Made by a program: the position numbers and the translations under genes. Below, piece by piece: positions 23,962 through 35,445 of a stretch of 64,000 bases of DNA. The notes beneath the pieces are model-generated. The model searched no databases and had not been told where the DNA came from. It worked only from the letters and a program-made list of their open reading frames with translations. Origin of the DNA: Rotaria socialis (taxonomy: Eukaryota; Rotifera; Eurotatoria; Philodinida; Philodinidae). The stretch covers positions 49,960 to 113,959 of the forward strand of contig CAJNYU010003169.1 of assembly GCA_905331475.1 (NCBI GenBank). Direction: 5' to 3'. Positions within the stretch are counted from its first letter, which is position 1; each line of letters starts with the position of its first letter.

Positions 23962-24266
23962 ACCATGTCTTTTTCTTCATGTCAGGAGATCGTAAAAAAG
24001 AGGTGAGACGAAGTGTCATTCACCCGTTTTCATTGATGATAATGTTTTATGTACACTCCGAAATAGATTTGATCTATAGTGGTGGTAGCCAATAACTGTA
24101 TTATCAATGTTCATCAACAAAAAATCTGTATGTTGTATGTTAATTTAAACCAGACAAAGTGCGAAAAATTGTGTAATAATTATCAGAAGTTCTGATTTGG
24201 ATGATATTATATTGTGGGCGTAGGTTTCTGGAAACAACTCAATCAGTAGACTGCAGCCATACCCAT

Positions 24267-24277
24267 ACACCCACACC
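24267..24277 (-). repeat. Telomere-like ACACCCACACC tract
   Basis: Nearly two ACACCC units, preceded by CCCAT. C-rich on the plus strand, opposite to the tract at 24929..24955. Confidence 0.4.
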
Positions 24278-24928
24278 TATTTTTTCTAACTATATTTACT
24301 GTATAAATGTTCACGTACACTGTTTTTCTTTTCTATAGTTTATTTATTTTTTAAACTATATAATTCTAACTACACGTTTTTGTATTTTTCAATGTGAAGT
24401 GTTACAAATGAATCAGTATAAACCTTGGATGCAGTTATATCTAGAGATGAGGCTCATAAATATTGCTTCAATACATACGAGAGAGCAATTTGAAGTAATA
24501 CAAAATAAATACTGGTTGAAGATAATAATCATAAACGATCGTATAAAGACTCCGTTGAACTCGGTCTGCGAAGAGAATTAAATAATATCCAACGCTCTGC
24601 ACATTTGTCATCTATGGTATGGTTGTAATAAAAAAAACAAAGTTACACAATCATGTGAGCCAAGTTAATGAGAGGTGAGATAAGCAGCTATCTGCAATAA
24701 ACTGGTTACAATAAAAACCGATATCATAAACTTGTTTTCTGCATTCATTCTAAACAGCAAACAATACGTGCGTAATAACTGTAGCAAGGACATTATCAAG
24801 AAAAAAAATAATAGTAGTTGAAGAAGAGACCGAAACACGAATGTCTTCAAAAGTACAACCGCAGGAGCAAACTGGCAAATTATCGGATGCATCTCATGAA
24901 ACACAAAGTAAGTGCGTTCATAATGCTA

Positions 24929-24955
24929 GGGTGTGAGTGTGGGTGTGGGTGTGTT
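24929..24955 (+). repeat. Telomere-like (GGGTGT)n tract, about four units
   Basis: About 27 bases of GGGTGT units with one G-to-A change. It is the longest tract of this kind in the window and lies 620 bases upstream of the ABC transporter start. Confidence 0.6.
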
Positions 24956-25574
24956 TGAAAGAGTATTGGAATAGTTCATTATTTTACGACAGATATGTAT
25001 CAGTGATGAAACAAAAGATTTAAGTACAGTTTTACGATATAGCAGATATCTTGCTGTTTATTGACTGCCAATATCATCTCAGTGCCAATAAATTCAAAGC
25101 ATTTTTTTTTTATTGTGACCTTTTGTTGGCACGAAGAAAGTTGGACTACTTCAGGGCAAATTCATCTTATCTAGGTTCAGGTGTAATTGTTGTTATTCTC
25201 CTAAGACATGTACTGATTCATCTCTATCAACGCCTAATTTAAATGCTTACTTCAATAAAACGTTGGCATCCATTGGTCTATAGGTGGATATTTGAAAAAT
25301 GAATTACTTTTGATATGCCATAAATAATATTTGATGAACTGAAAGACTATCTGCCAGCACCTTTTCGTTAGAATTAAGATTCATTGCGAATAATGTATAT
25401 TTGAACGCTGCATTAGAAATTATTCGTTTGAACACGCGTATTTTCTAATCAGTGCAAACTTTTCAGATTACAATTAATGTCATAGCGTTGTATTTTGTTG
25501 AGAAGAAAATTGATGAGTAGTTAAGCTATGTTATAAAATAAATTTCATTTGAATTCTGTATCGATTATTGATGT

Positions 25575-28500
25575 ATGCTAGGTAAAAAAAGAGAATCCTG
25601 TCGTTTGGATTGGGCAGAATCATCATGGACAAGATGGATAAATGTGGCACTATGGTGGTGGATTAAGCCTCTTATTTTATTAGGAAATCGGCGCACATTG
25701 GTCGACGAAGATTTAAGCGATATTTCAGTTAAAGACAAGTGTGTTGCCTTGTTGAACAAAGCCAATTGTGATAGCTCTAAATGGCCAGGTACGTGGAATC
25801 TAATCAGACGTACGTTTTTAAAGGATTTCTTCGAAACCATGTGGTTCATGTTAGCATTTGCTGGGACCCGTATTGCACAACCATTACTCCTTCGTGAAAT
25901 TATCATCTATATTAGTGATACATCAGGATTACCGGCTTACCGCGGTTATTTATTTGCTATTGGTCTTACTATTTGTTCAATAATACAGGCTATTGTTCAC
26001 CAACAAGCCTTTTTTCGAAATCAACGAGTAGGTATGCGCATGCGCAATACGCTAAGTTGTGCCATATATAAACATTTATTGACGATCAATACGGCGTCGC
26101 TGTATAAGACTACTGCTGCTCAAACAATCAATTTAGTTGCCAATGATGCAGGTAAGTTTGAAGAAATGACTGCTTCCTTCCATTATATATGGGTGGCACC
26201 TTTGGAAGCTTTCACAATGTTTGGTCTCATCTGGTGGATTATAGGTTTGCCAACATTGTTTGGCTATGCCGCACTTGCTCTATTACTTCCTTTACAGTTC
26301 GTTTGTAGTAGGCTATTCAGTCAATATCGAAAGGTAACAATGGCATGTACGGATACGCGTGTTCAAACGATCAATGAACTTATTCATGGATGTCAAATTA
26401 TTAAAATGTACAACTGGGAAAAAGCTATGGAACAATTAGTACGTGACACGCGGCGAGCTGAATTGCAGAGTATCTTTAGATCCAGTCGTTTGCGTGCTCT
26501 TAATTTTAGTATCTTTTTTTCATCGCTACCATTAATTTCACTAGCAACATTTGGTGGCAGTTGGCTTATGGGTAAACAATTAATAGCAGCGAACATTTTT
26601 ACGGCGTTGTCTTTCTTCGGCATGCTGCGAATGTCAGTAGCTTTGATGTTGCCAGGTATTATTGAAAAGCTCAGTGAAGCTCGTGTTGCTGCAAGAAGAA
26701 TCGATCAATTTATGGAATTCGAAATACTGCTGAATAGACGAGAACAAGAAGCAAACGAAAAAGGAGATCATGCAATTATAATGGAAGATGCATCATTTTC
26801 CTGGAAAGATACTCCTAGCCTATTTTCTCTCCGTCTCAAGATCAAGCATAACACATTAGTTGGAATAAAAGGTTCCACAGGTGCTGGAAAATCATCTCTA
26901 CTAGCTGCTATTCTTGGTGAAATCAATCTTGTGAGTGGAAAATTACAGCAATGCGTTCGTTCTATTTCCTATGCTCCACAATCGTCGTGGATATTTGCTG
27001 ACACAATAAGAAATAATATTCTACTTGGCAAACCAATGGATGAAGAACGTTACCAAAATGTGATTAAAGCATGTTGTCTTGATGTTGATTTACAAAATTT
27101 TGGTGAAGTCGGTGACTTAATGATGATTGGTGATAAAGGGGTTAATTTGAGTGGAGGACAAAAAGCTCGAGTATCATTAGCTCGTGCTCTTTATGTTGAT
27201 GCAGAATTGTATTTACTCGATGATCCAATTGCAGCTGTTGATCCAAAAGTAGCGAAGAAAATCTTTGATCAATGCATTGGTCCGCGTAGTCTTTTATCTC
27301 AGAAAACAAGAATATTGGTTACACATCAGATACATTTCTTAGCTGAAGCAGATCAAACAATTCTCTTAGCAAATGGTCGTATCGATGAATTTCATACTGA
27401 ACAACCTGCTGCTGATGAGCAATCGAATGATACGACCGAGTCAGATTCACCAGACGAAAATAACGAAGATGAAAACGAAAATGATTTTAAACTTATCACT
27501 GCTACAAAAGATATGAATTCAATTGTGAAAAACGAAGCATCAACGGAAGGTTCTGTGCAGTGGAAAGTTTGGCTTCAGTTGTTTACCGCCCCACCTTTAC
27601 GTTGGTTGGGATTTTTTCTACTGATTATCTTACTCTTAGTCACCGAAGCTCTGTACGACTTCACAAATCGTTGGCTCGCTCTATGGTCTGCCAAATCCGA
27701 AGCAAATGAAAGTTCATCATCGGATGCTTATGTCTATCTTGGATTAACATTAGGTACATTTCTGGCTTCGTTACTGCGAGCCGGTTTCCATATGTACATC
27801 ATGCTACGTGGATCAACGTTTTTTCACAATCAAATGCTTAACGGTATTTTGTATACGTCATTACGTTTCTTCGAAAGTAATCCAAGCGGAAGAATATTGA
27901 ATCGTGCCAGTAAAGATCAGCAAATCTTAGATGAGCTATTACCTGTAACTGTAATCGATACGATTCAAAATCTACTGATGATTCTTGGTACTGTTGTAAT
28001 AATCGGAATCATTAATCCATGGGTACTTCTAATTTTTATTCCATTGGTTCCTTTATTTTGGTGGCTTCACCGATTCTATATGCGTTCAAGTCTTCAACTC
28101 AAACGACTTGAAAGTGTAACTCGTAGCCCAATCTATTCATTGTTCTCATCTTCATTAGAAGGACTAACGAGTATTCGTGCATTTGGAGTTCAACATGACT
28201 TCATTAATATGTTCATGGAAAAAGTTGATTCAAATTTTCGAGCTTACTTCGTTCTCATTGCAGCTAGCCGTTGGTTTGGCTTGCAACTCACTTTTATGAC
28301 AACTTTACTCACATGTTTGACAGCAATTCTTGCAGTAGCGTTGCGCCATCAAATCGATCCGTCGGCTGCCGCTCTCAGTCTCACATACTCTATCACTATA
28401 TCGACTCTATTTCAATGGGCTGTAAGACAATCAGCCGAGGCTGAAAATCTCATGACCAGTGCTGAACGTATTCATGAATATGGACAGCTTGTACCGGAAA

Positions 28501-29551
28501 GTCATCGAAACAATCGTAAAACAGAACTATTGGTTCAGCCGCCACATGATTGGCCTTCTCGTGGTATTATCGAATTTAAAGACTACACATTTCGGTATCG
28601 GCCAGAGTTGGATCCTGTACTGAAAAATCTTAATTTACATATCAAATCAAAGGAAAAAATTGGAGTCATTGGTCGAACAGGTAAAACTAATCAAGAATCT
28701 ATATCGACAAGTGCTAATATATCTGAACGAAGAGTTAAGAAAACAGCTAGAATTTTTATGGCGCTATCATAACACCGACGATATTTTTATTTGAACAAAC
28801 AGTACATGATTCTAAATACGACATATAATTACTTTTATTTGTGAAAATATCATCGAGGTTCCCTGAAAATTTAAGTTTTTGTTTCAAGGCACATATTTGA
28901 AAACTTGTCAAAAGTCGAATAGTCAAATACGTTCACATAGGAATTCATAAATATCGTCGCTACTATTCTGTTTAATTAGGAGCTGGAAAATCATCACTTC
29001 TTCAAGCTCTCTTCCGACTTGTTGATCAATCATCAATCACAGGCAGTATCTACATAGATGGTATTGATATTGGATGTCTTTCACTCGATCAACTTCGTTC
29101 TCATCTAAGCGTTATTCCACAGGTACCAATTCTATTTTGTGGTACACTTCGATATAATCTTGATCCATTCTCACAATATTCCGATGAAGAATGTTTAAAG
29201 GCACTTGAATCTGTTCAACTCAAACACCTGGTAATTAATAATCCAAATGGACTTACTCAATTAGTGGCTGAATCGGGTAGTAATTTGAGTGCAGGAGAGC
29301 GTCAACTTATCTGTGTAGCACGAGCCATTCTCAAGAGAAGTCATATATTGCTTATTGACGAAGCTACAGCACATGTTGATCATGCCACCGACAGCATGAT
29401 TCAAAGTGTTATTGCTGACAAATTTCGAGATCGAACTATACTGACAATTGCACACCGATTGAACACAATAGCGAATAGTGATCGTATTCTTATGTTGGAA
29501 CAAGGAGAAATTGCCTATTTCGATGTACCAAGTGGCTTGAATCTAACTTAG
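25575..29551 (+). CDS. ABCC/MRP-type ABC exporter (MRP4-like, no TMD0)
   Basis: Exon 1 is 25575..28680 and exon 2 is 28980..29551. The 299-nt intron falls inside the second Walker A, so that 'GVIGRTG' joins 'AGKSSLLQALF'. Total 1225 residues. Order: short N-terminus, six-helix TMD1 (about 85-360), NBD1 with Walker A 'GSTGAGKSS' (~433), signature 'LSGGQKARVSLARAL' (~525) and 'LYLLDDPIAAVD'; an acidic linker; TMD2 (about 675-955); NBD2 with signature 'LSAGERQLICVARAI' and 'ILLIDEATAHVD'. NBD1 has Asp in place of the catalytic Glu after Walker B, normal for ABCC proteins with one degenerate ATP site. Such pumps export organic anions, conjugates and nucleotides through the plasma membrane. It is about 100 residues shorter than human ABCC4, mostly at the ends. 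Confidence 0.93.
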
Positions 29552-29650
29552 CGTAGTTGCAAAAAATATGCAATAGTAGTTATGAAGAGTGCATGTTAGA
29601 TTTATGAAAGTCAATAAAAATGCCTTTTTGTTTAAAACAAATGTTCTTCA

Positions 29651-29666
29651 GGGTGTGGGTGTGGGT
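29651..29666 (+). repeat. Telomere-like (GGGTGT)2 tract
   Basis: GGGTGTGGGTGTGGGT, just over two and a half hexamers, 99 bases after the transporter stop codon, in the same orientation as 24929..24955. Confidence 0.55.
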
Positions 29667-29870
29667 ATCTATCATCGTGTCAAGTAATAATCCTCAAAAT
29701 AATCACTAGGTGTCACACCGAGTAGTAACATTCTTAACGGTATCAGCTATAGAGTCCAATCAGCCAATAACCGAATGGCCTCCTCAAGAAACCAATAGAA
29801 ACTTCACTCGGCATGAATCATATTGTTTTACAAGTATTCTTATCATTTTTTCCGTAAGCACTAGAGAAAA

Positions 29871-30841
29871 ATGACCGGAGAATATAGGGGTACAATGGAT
29901 TTACATGGAAAAAATGCTGTTATAACTGGTGCTAGTAGTGGCATCGGTAAAGTGGTAGCATTAACTTTGGCTAAAGAAGGGTAAAATTATTTATATTTGA
30001 AATTTCTACTTTCTAGCAAGAATACATTTTAGTTGTAATGTTGCTTTGTTAGGTCGTTCTCGTGATACTCTGGAAAGTTTAGCTACTGAATGTTCAAAAC
30101 ATGCCGTGAAAGCTCACGTTATTATCTGTGATATGTCATCGAAACAATCAGTGGAAGATGCATGTAAAGAAATCGGTCAAATATTTCAAAATAAATTAGA
30201 TATTCTTATAAATAATGCTGGCATATTTGGTGAGAGTATTTCTTCTATCGAAGAAAAAACACCATCAGGAAAAGATGTGGTAGATATGTGGGATGAAGTC
30301 ATGACAGTGAATTTATTAAGTTTAATGCGAATGACAGGAAGATGTTTACCAATGATGAAAGAATGTAAACACAGTGCAGTGATTGCTATATCATCCATAG
30401 CAGCAACGGTTAGTAAAACAAAAAATAGTGAATATTGAGGCGGATTTTTCAATCAGTTAAATAATTATTTGACATTCCATCGATATAATGTTTTCAGATG
30501 ACTAATGGGAAACTAGCTCAATATTATGCTAGTAAATGGGGACTTAATGGGTTTCTTGGTTCGATTTATGAAGGTTTGATAGAGAACTATTTGTTTTTTT
30601 TATTCTATTAGCGGTTTTCTGTCGTATAGATGTTCGTGAATATGGTATTAAAGTATGTTCTATTATGCCTGGTTTTGTCAATACCCCAATGCTTCATAGT
30701 GCTACGCAGAACTTCAATTTTGACAAATGTATTCAATCAGAAGATATTGCTGAAGGTGTTCTTTATATTTTACGAACACCCTATAATGTCTGTCCTACAG
30801 AAATTAAATATCGACCACAATACACACCAATTTTGAAATAA
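29871..30841 (+). CDS. Short-chain dehydrogenase/reductase, copy A
   Basis: Four exons: 29871..29980, 30033..30408, 30498..30573 and 30630..30841; 257 residues. The Rossmann NAD(P) loop 'VITGASSGIGKVVAL' (T-G-x3-G-x-G), 'NNAG', a catalytic Ser region 'VIAISSIAAT' and 'QYYASKWGLNGF' (Y-x3-K) make a complete classical SDR. 'CNVALLGRSRDTL' after strand beta-2 has an Arg where NADPH users carry one. The substrate cannot be told. Copy B lies 10.3 kb downstream in the same orientation and is nearly identical through introns 2 and 3. Copy A differs near the C-terminus ('MLHSATQNFNFDKCIQSEDI'). Confidence 0.92.
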
Positions 30842-31309
30842 GGACATTATTTTTTTGTTTTTCTGATTAAAGATGTATGTTCATCTAAGTGAATACTTCG
30901 AGCTTCTTAGTGTTGAATTTTGAAGATGAAATTATCAATAAACATCATATTGTTTTGCATCGCTTAAGAAATCTCTTTACTAATTTTTCCTCAGGATAAA
31001 CTAGCTAATTGTTGAACTGCTCTCTAATGATAGAACAGTATATCATAAGTATACGATCCGATCAAAAATGCTTGTATCACTTGTATGTATACCACAACAG
31101 CCGACGATACAGCATTCAAACGAAGTATTGCGGTATGCAATCATTTTTTCCTCATTTCTTTAGCATTATTGCTATCGATTGAATATAATTCTGTCGATGT
31201 CATTTATTGACTTTTTTTACAAGGCAATAAGTGTGAGAATCGACCATCAGTTATTCTTTACCCTGCCACACTCTTGTATTACAATCAGTAGTCGATAATA
31301 TTTACTGAA
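30842..31309. other. Spacer between SDR copy A and the hydrolase
   Basis: No gene recognised. Contains the SDR 3' UTR (AATAAACAT near 30939) and the hydrolase promoter. Confidence 0.4.
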
Positions 31310-32721
31310 ATGAATGGTAGTGCGCTCTTACTGCTTTGCTTTTTAGCTCGTATTAGTGTGATCTATTCAACAGATCCTTCATGTTCCGGTAAAGTAAATA
31401 CAAATCCGATCGTACGCGAAGATCCTCGCCTTGTTAGCACGGTTCCGAATGGAAAACGATTTGTCGTTGGATCAGACTATGATCAAATCAATATTGTGCA
31501 TGTCTATGGTGGAACACCTTACGATATGGGTTTTGCTTTGGGCAAATTAATGAGCAAAGAAATAACTGAATTAGTGCCGGCATATTTCGAATATTTATAC
31601 GAACAGGTGGAAGAAATATTAAAAATAGTACCAGCGGTAAGTCGAGAAAATTTTTATACCAATATTGTTTCTTTTTATGCTCCTCTCTGTAGTTCATTGC
31701 AAAATGGATTGCAGATTTGGGTTTGGCTGGTGCACTCGATCTTACATATGAAATTACTCATCCTTATACACCTCCATGGTTTGACGATGAAATTCGCGGT
31801 GTTGCTGATGGTAGCGGAGTTGATATGGTCAAGATTCGCCAAGTAAACATGCTTCCAGAAATGATCAAAGCTGCGTGCACAGTTTTAGGAGCTTGGGGTG
31901 ATTCTGTCATTGGATCAACGTTACTACATGTTCGAGCATTGGACTGGGATGACAAAGCTCCCATTGCTAAATATGCAACAATAACTGTATATCACCCTAA
32001 TGCCTCCTATCAAGGTTATACTGATCATTTTCATGATTATTATAAACAACATAACCCTCAGTCACATGCCTTCGCTAATTTTGGGTATCCAGGTCTTATC
32101 GGTTCGCTTGGCGCATATAGTGAGGCATCGATTGCGTTGGGTGAAAAAGTGTGGATTACAAAGGAGAGCGATATCACCTCACGTTTTGGAAATCCATGGA
32201 CATATGTTCTTCGTGATGTTGTCCAATTTGCCAACTCTGTCGATACAGCACTAACCATGATGGCTAATGCTCAGCGTACCTGTTCAATTCATCTTGGTCT
32301 TGGTTCTTACGAAAGAAATTCATCACTAACGGCAGATACAAACTTTGGATTCCGAGGAATTGAATACAGTGCACGAGAATTAAATGTCTACAACTGGGAA
32401 GATATGTTTAATACTAAAGCCCATCCTATTCTTCGAGATGTTGTCTATTGGGATAAACACGTACAACCATCCAATAATCCTTGTCTTGGAAGTTTACTAG
32501 TCGAACACTATGGTCATCTCAATGCAGAATCCATTATTTATAACATTACAAGTTTATCAGAAACGGGTGATGCGATGAATTTCGTTCTTGACTATGCCGA
32601 AAATGCTGTCTACATTGCCTACAGCGCTCCAGACGATCCAAAAGGGCCTTTGGAAGCCTTTAATCGTGCACATACACGCATTGATATGGGCAAATTATTT
32701 GCTGAGCCTGCTCCACATTAG
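31310..32721 (+). CDS. Secreted C45 / acid-ceramidase-like Ntn hydrolase
   Basis: Exons 31310..31636 and 31693..32721 with a 56-nt intron encode 451 residues. 'MNGSALLLLCFLARISVIYS' is a clear signal peptide. The protein resembles the Dictyostelium acid-ceramidase-like (dcd1) and C45 acyltransferase group: 'YGGTPYDMGFALGKLM', an N-terminal prodomain, then 'KAACTVLGAWGDSV' where Cys (~171) would become the new N-terminal nucleophile after self-cleavage, followed by 'LHVRALDWD' and 'YPGLIGSLGAYSEASIALGEK'. Members hydrolyse or transfer acyl groups on amides in lysosome or outside the cell. Candidate N-glycosylation sites are 'NAS', 'NSS' and 'NIT'. The substrate is uncertain. Sits between the two SDR copies. 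Confidence 0.85.
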
Positions 32722-33092
32722 ACAGTTTTTTTCAACAATAAATCATTCTTAATCGTTCCATCAAATATAATATATTGTTATTCATTTTTCTTATATTTTC
32801 CTAGTAAAGAAGCAATGGATTCTCAACAGTCAATGGGATGTGACATTATTCGTCACATAGTGAAGGAGAAACAGAATGCAGAATTTGTTTTCTCTTTTCG
32901 AACCTGTATAGGCCTGTTGCTCGTAGAACGATTTGCACCCATATAACATAGAAAATGTAAGCACTCTAGCTGAAAACAATTATAGTAATGAGATAAAGCA
33001 TAGTTACTCATTATTAATGGTCATTAATCGTGTTGTTAAATACTCAGTGTCGATTCTTTTTTTTTCATTATACTCTTCTAATTCCCCACGGA
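32722..33092. other. Spacer, nothing recognised
   Basis: Hydrolase 3' region (AATAAA near 32739) followed by AT-rich sequence up to the left end of the TIR element. Confidence 0.4.
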
Positions 33093-34545
33093 TACACTGT
33101 AAAAAAAAAGAGTAGAATAATAAACCCTTGTCCTTTCTACAAATCATGCTAAACCCTTAAAGGGTTTATGAAACGAAGGGTATATGAAAAAAAGATGATA
33201 CAAGAACAAAAAGGGTTTATTAATCTGAGATTTAAGGAGAAGGGTATATGATTTTATCTTCAAGGGTATTTTAATATGCGGTTTCAATAAAAGGGTTTAT
33301 TACTTTCGTACTAAGGGTATTTTATTCTACGGTCTCGAGAAAAGGGTTTATTACTTACTTAAAAAGGGTATTTTATTCTACGGTGAGGGATTTACGGGGA
33401 TTTATTGTTCTACTCCATCATCAAAAGGGTTTTTTATTCTTCGTTCAAAGGATTACACTTTTTCAACTGATATATATATATATATATATATACCATGAAA
33501 ATTTCTCACAGGACACTTCAAACAATTTGATATAATAAACATGTTAATACAATCATTTTCTCACAATGCTGCCATTCATGCATCGATGCACTTTTCATTT
33601 CGTACCTGTTTCGTAAAACATAACGGTATGATAAAGAGGCGCTAATTTCTCTAATAAATTTTGAATCATTTCGAGCTAAACTTATACTTATAAAGGTTTT
33701 TAAAATAGATCAACAATTTTATAAAAGTATTAGAAATATATACGTTATAGATTTCTAAAAAAATAAGAAATATGTTAGAAAATTTTTGAGAAAATGGAGC
33801 AAAACGTTTTTAAATCTTTTTAAAAATCTTTTTGAGGAAATATATTTCAAAAACAAATTTTTCCTAATTTATTTAAATATGTAAAAAAATAATTTTTATT
33901 TTCAAAGAAATAATTTTTTAAATGCAAAATATTTTTTGCATATTTTTATGGCAATTAAAAATGTAATAACAATTGTTCCGCTTAACTTTATATCATCTTC
34001 AGTTTCCTATCAAGTTTCGTTTGATTTAAGTAGCATTTCTTACTTCATATTGATATCATGCGACTGACTGAATGGATAACATCTTGGACTATCAACCAAT
34101 ACATCTCATGATCGAACCTAGGACAACGCAGTAAGTTCCAAAATTTTAATCGGATCGATAAATTACAAAAAATACGTTGTGATGCGCATTGTAAACACAA
34201 ACGAAAAAGAATCATAGTCTACTCATTTGTTTTTGGATTCTTTTTCTGAAAGATTGTTAACGCGTTTTTTAAGGGGCTTGTCTGAATGGAAATTGTAATA
34301 AACCCTTAGAAGCATTTATGAAAGGGTATATGAAAATTAAATACCCTTATAAGGGTTTATGAAAGTGCAACGTAGACTAAACCCTTTTAGGGTTTATGAA
34401 AATCAAATACCCTTTCATAAACCCTTCTAAGGGTATATGAAAGGGATTAAGAAACTTTTCACATACGGTAAAAGGGTTTAGTCTACGTTGCACTTTCATA
34501 AACCCTTAAAGGGTTTATTATTCTACCCTTTTTTTTTACAGTGTA
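33093..34545. mobile_element. 1.45-kb non-autonomous Tc1/mariner-type element with subterminal AAGGGTTTAT repeats
   Basis: Terminal inverted repeats begin CACTGTAAAAAAAAAG (left from 33095, right ending 34543) and agree over about 36 bases with one or two differences. TA flanks both ends (33093-33094 and 34544-34545), the target duplication of Tc1/mariner elements. No transposase frame exists inside. The left 350 bases carry about fifteen spaced copies of AAGGGTTTAT or AAGGGTATWT. The right end has a nested 38-bp perfect inverted repeat (34351..34388 and 34470..34507). The middle is very AT-rich and unique. The subterminal repeats are candidate transposase-binding sites. Confidence 0.85.
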
Positions 34546-35445
34546 GGAGCATGTGAGAAGTCTGAAGTAAAATAGCAGATAACAATAGATAAAATATCGA
34601 AAGAGAAAGAATGCTTATAAAACTTGTTGCATAGTGTATATAAACACTAATAAAGCATACCGTCAAGAACGCTTTTTGATAGCAAAAAAAATTATGCCTT
34701 TTGTTTTAGTTATTTACCATCCATTGCGAACTCAAGGTGTGTTTTAAGAAAGACGACTACATTAGAAGTTTGAGGTAAGTATCACAACGATTCTATTGAT
34801 CAGAGCGTCCTTCTAATTAAAAAACAAACAAACAAATCATATTTGATATTTTCCTTCGAGACACATTATTCTGAAAGATCATCTTTTAACATTGAATTAA
34901 TATGTCTGGAAAAGAAATGAAAAAAATGTCAAACACTAGTAGACCGTAGTAACGACGTCCAATCTACCCAACCTTGGTTTTGACGAAAAATCCACAGACC
35001 AAGTACCGCTAAGCACATTCTTGCCACTTGCAAAAATTTGTATTTCTTGATAAAGTTTGGCTAGGTGGACTAAATTTTAAATCCACTTTTAACTCTCTAT
35101 AACCAAAGATTGAGAAAAACTAGGCTTTTGGAATGACTATCAATCGACAAGAATATCAGTAATTATCTTCAGAAATCATGCATACTGGTGCATGCTTGAT
35201 TTTGCTTATTTTCTGACATGACTATTCTAACTATTTGTCTGCTGAGATCATTATTCGGATTGTTTCTCTATAGATAGATGGCACCGTCGTTACGTTTTGT
35301 CTTTACTATTAATAGTATCTCAGTAGACAACTAACTTAGTATATATGTATCCTTTATCTGACCAAATATGCGCTTTCAGTTAAGAAAAATTCATGATCCT
35401 CACAATATTTGACTGTTTTTTCTTTTATAACAGGATTGCACTAAA
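34546..35445. other. Intergenic, nothing recognised
   Basis: AT-rich. Ends with a TTTATAACAG acceptor-like site 12 bases before the VAP-like start codon. Confidence 0.4.

Larger units (their letters stand above)
22941..24015. repeat. Possible 1.1-kb element bounded by imperfect inverted repeats
   Basis: The left arm 22941..22962 and right arm 23990..24015 are inverted: both contain CACTTCGTCTC[G/A]CCTC and TTACGA, with a four-base T insertion in the right arm. The interior has repeated CGAACACC words (near 22964, 23808 and 23955) in both orientations, a strong hairpin at 23882..23961 and a frameshifted reading frame at 23185..23507. I saw no clear target-site duplication. Could be a degraded non-autonomous DNA element. 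Confidence 0.4.
24016..25574. other. Intergenic upstream of the ABC transporter, no gene recognised
   Basis: AT-rich; small open frames are not protein-like. Two telomere-like tracts lie here and are listed separately. An ATG at 25571 is followed by a stop after three codons and could be a tiny upstream frame for the transporter mRNA. Confidence 0.4.

Noticed and set aside
33140..33440. CRISPR-like regularly spaced repeats
   Set aside because: Repeats are about 10 bases with irregular spacing, in a eukaryotic genome, within a TIR element.
33130..34520. AAACCCT/AGGGTTT words as interstitial plant-type telomere repeats
   Set aside because: They are spaced, alternate with AAGGGTATAT, and sit inside inverted ends; they are subterminal repeats of a transposon, not a telomere array.
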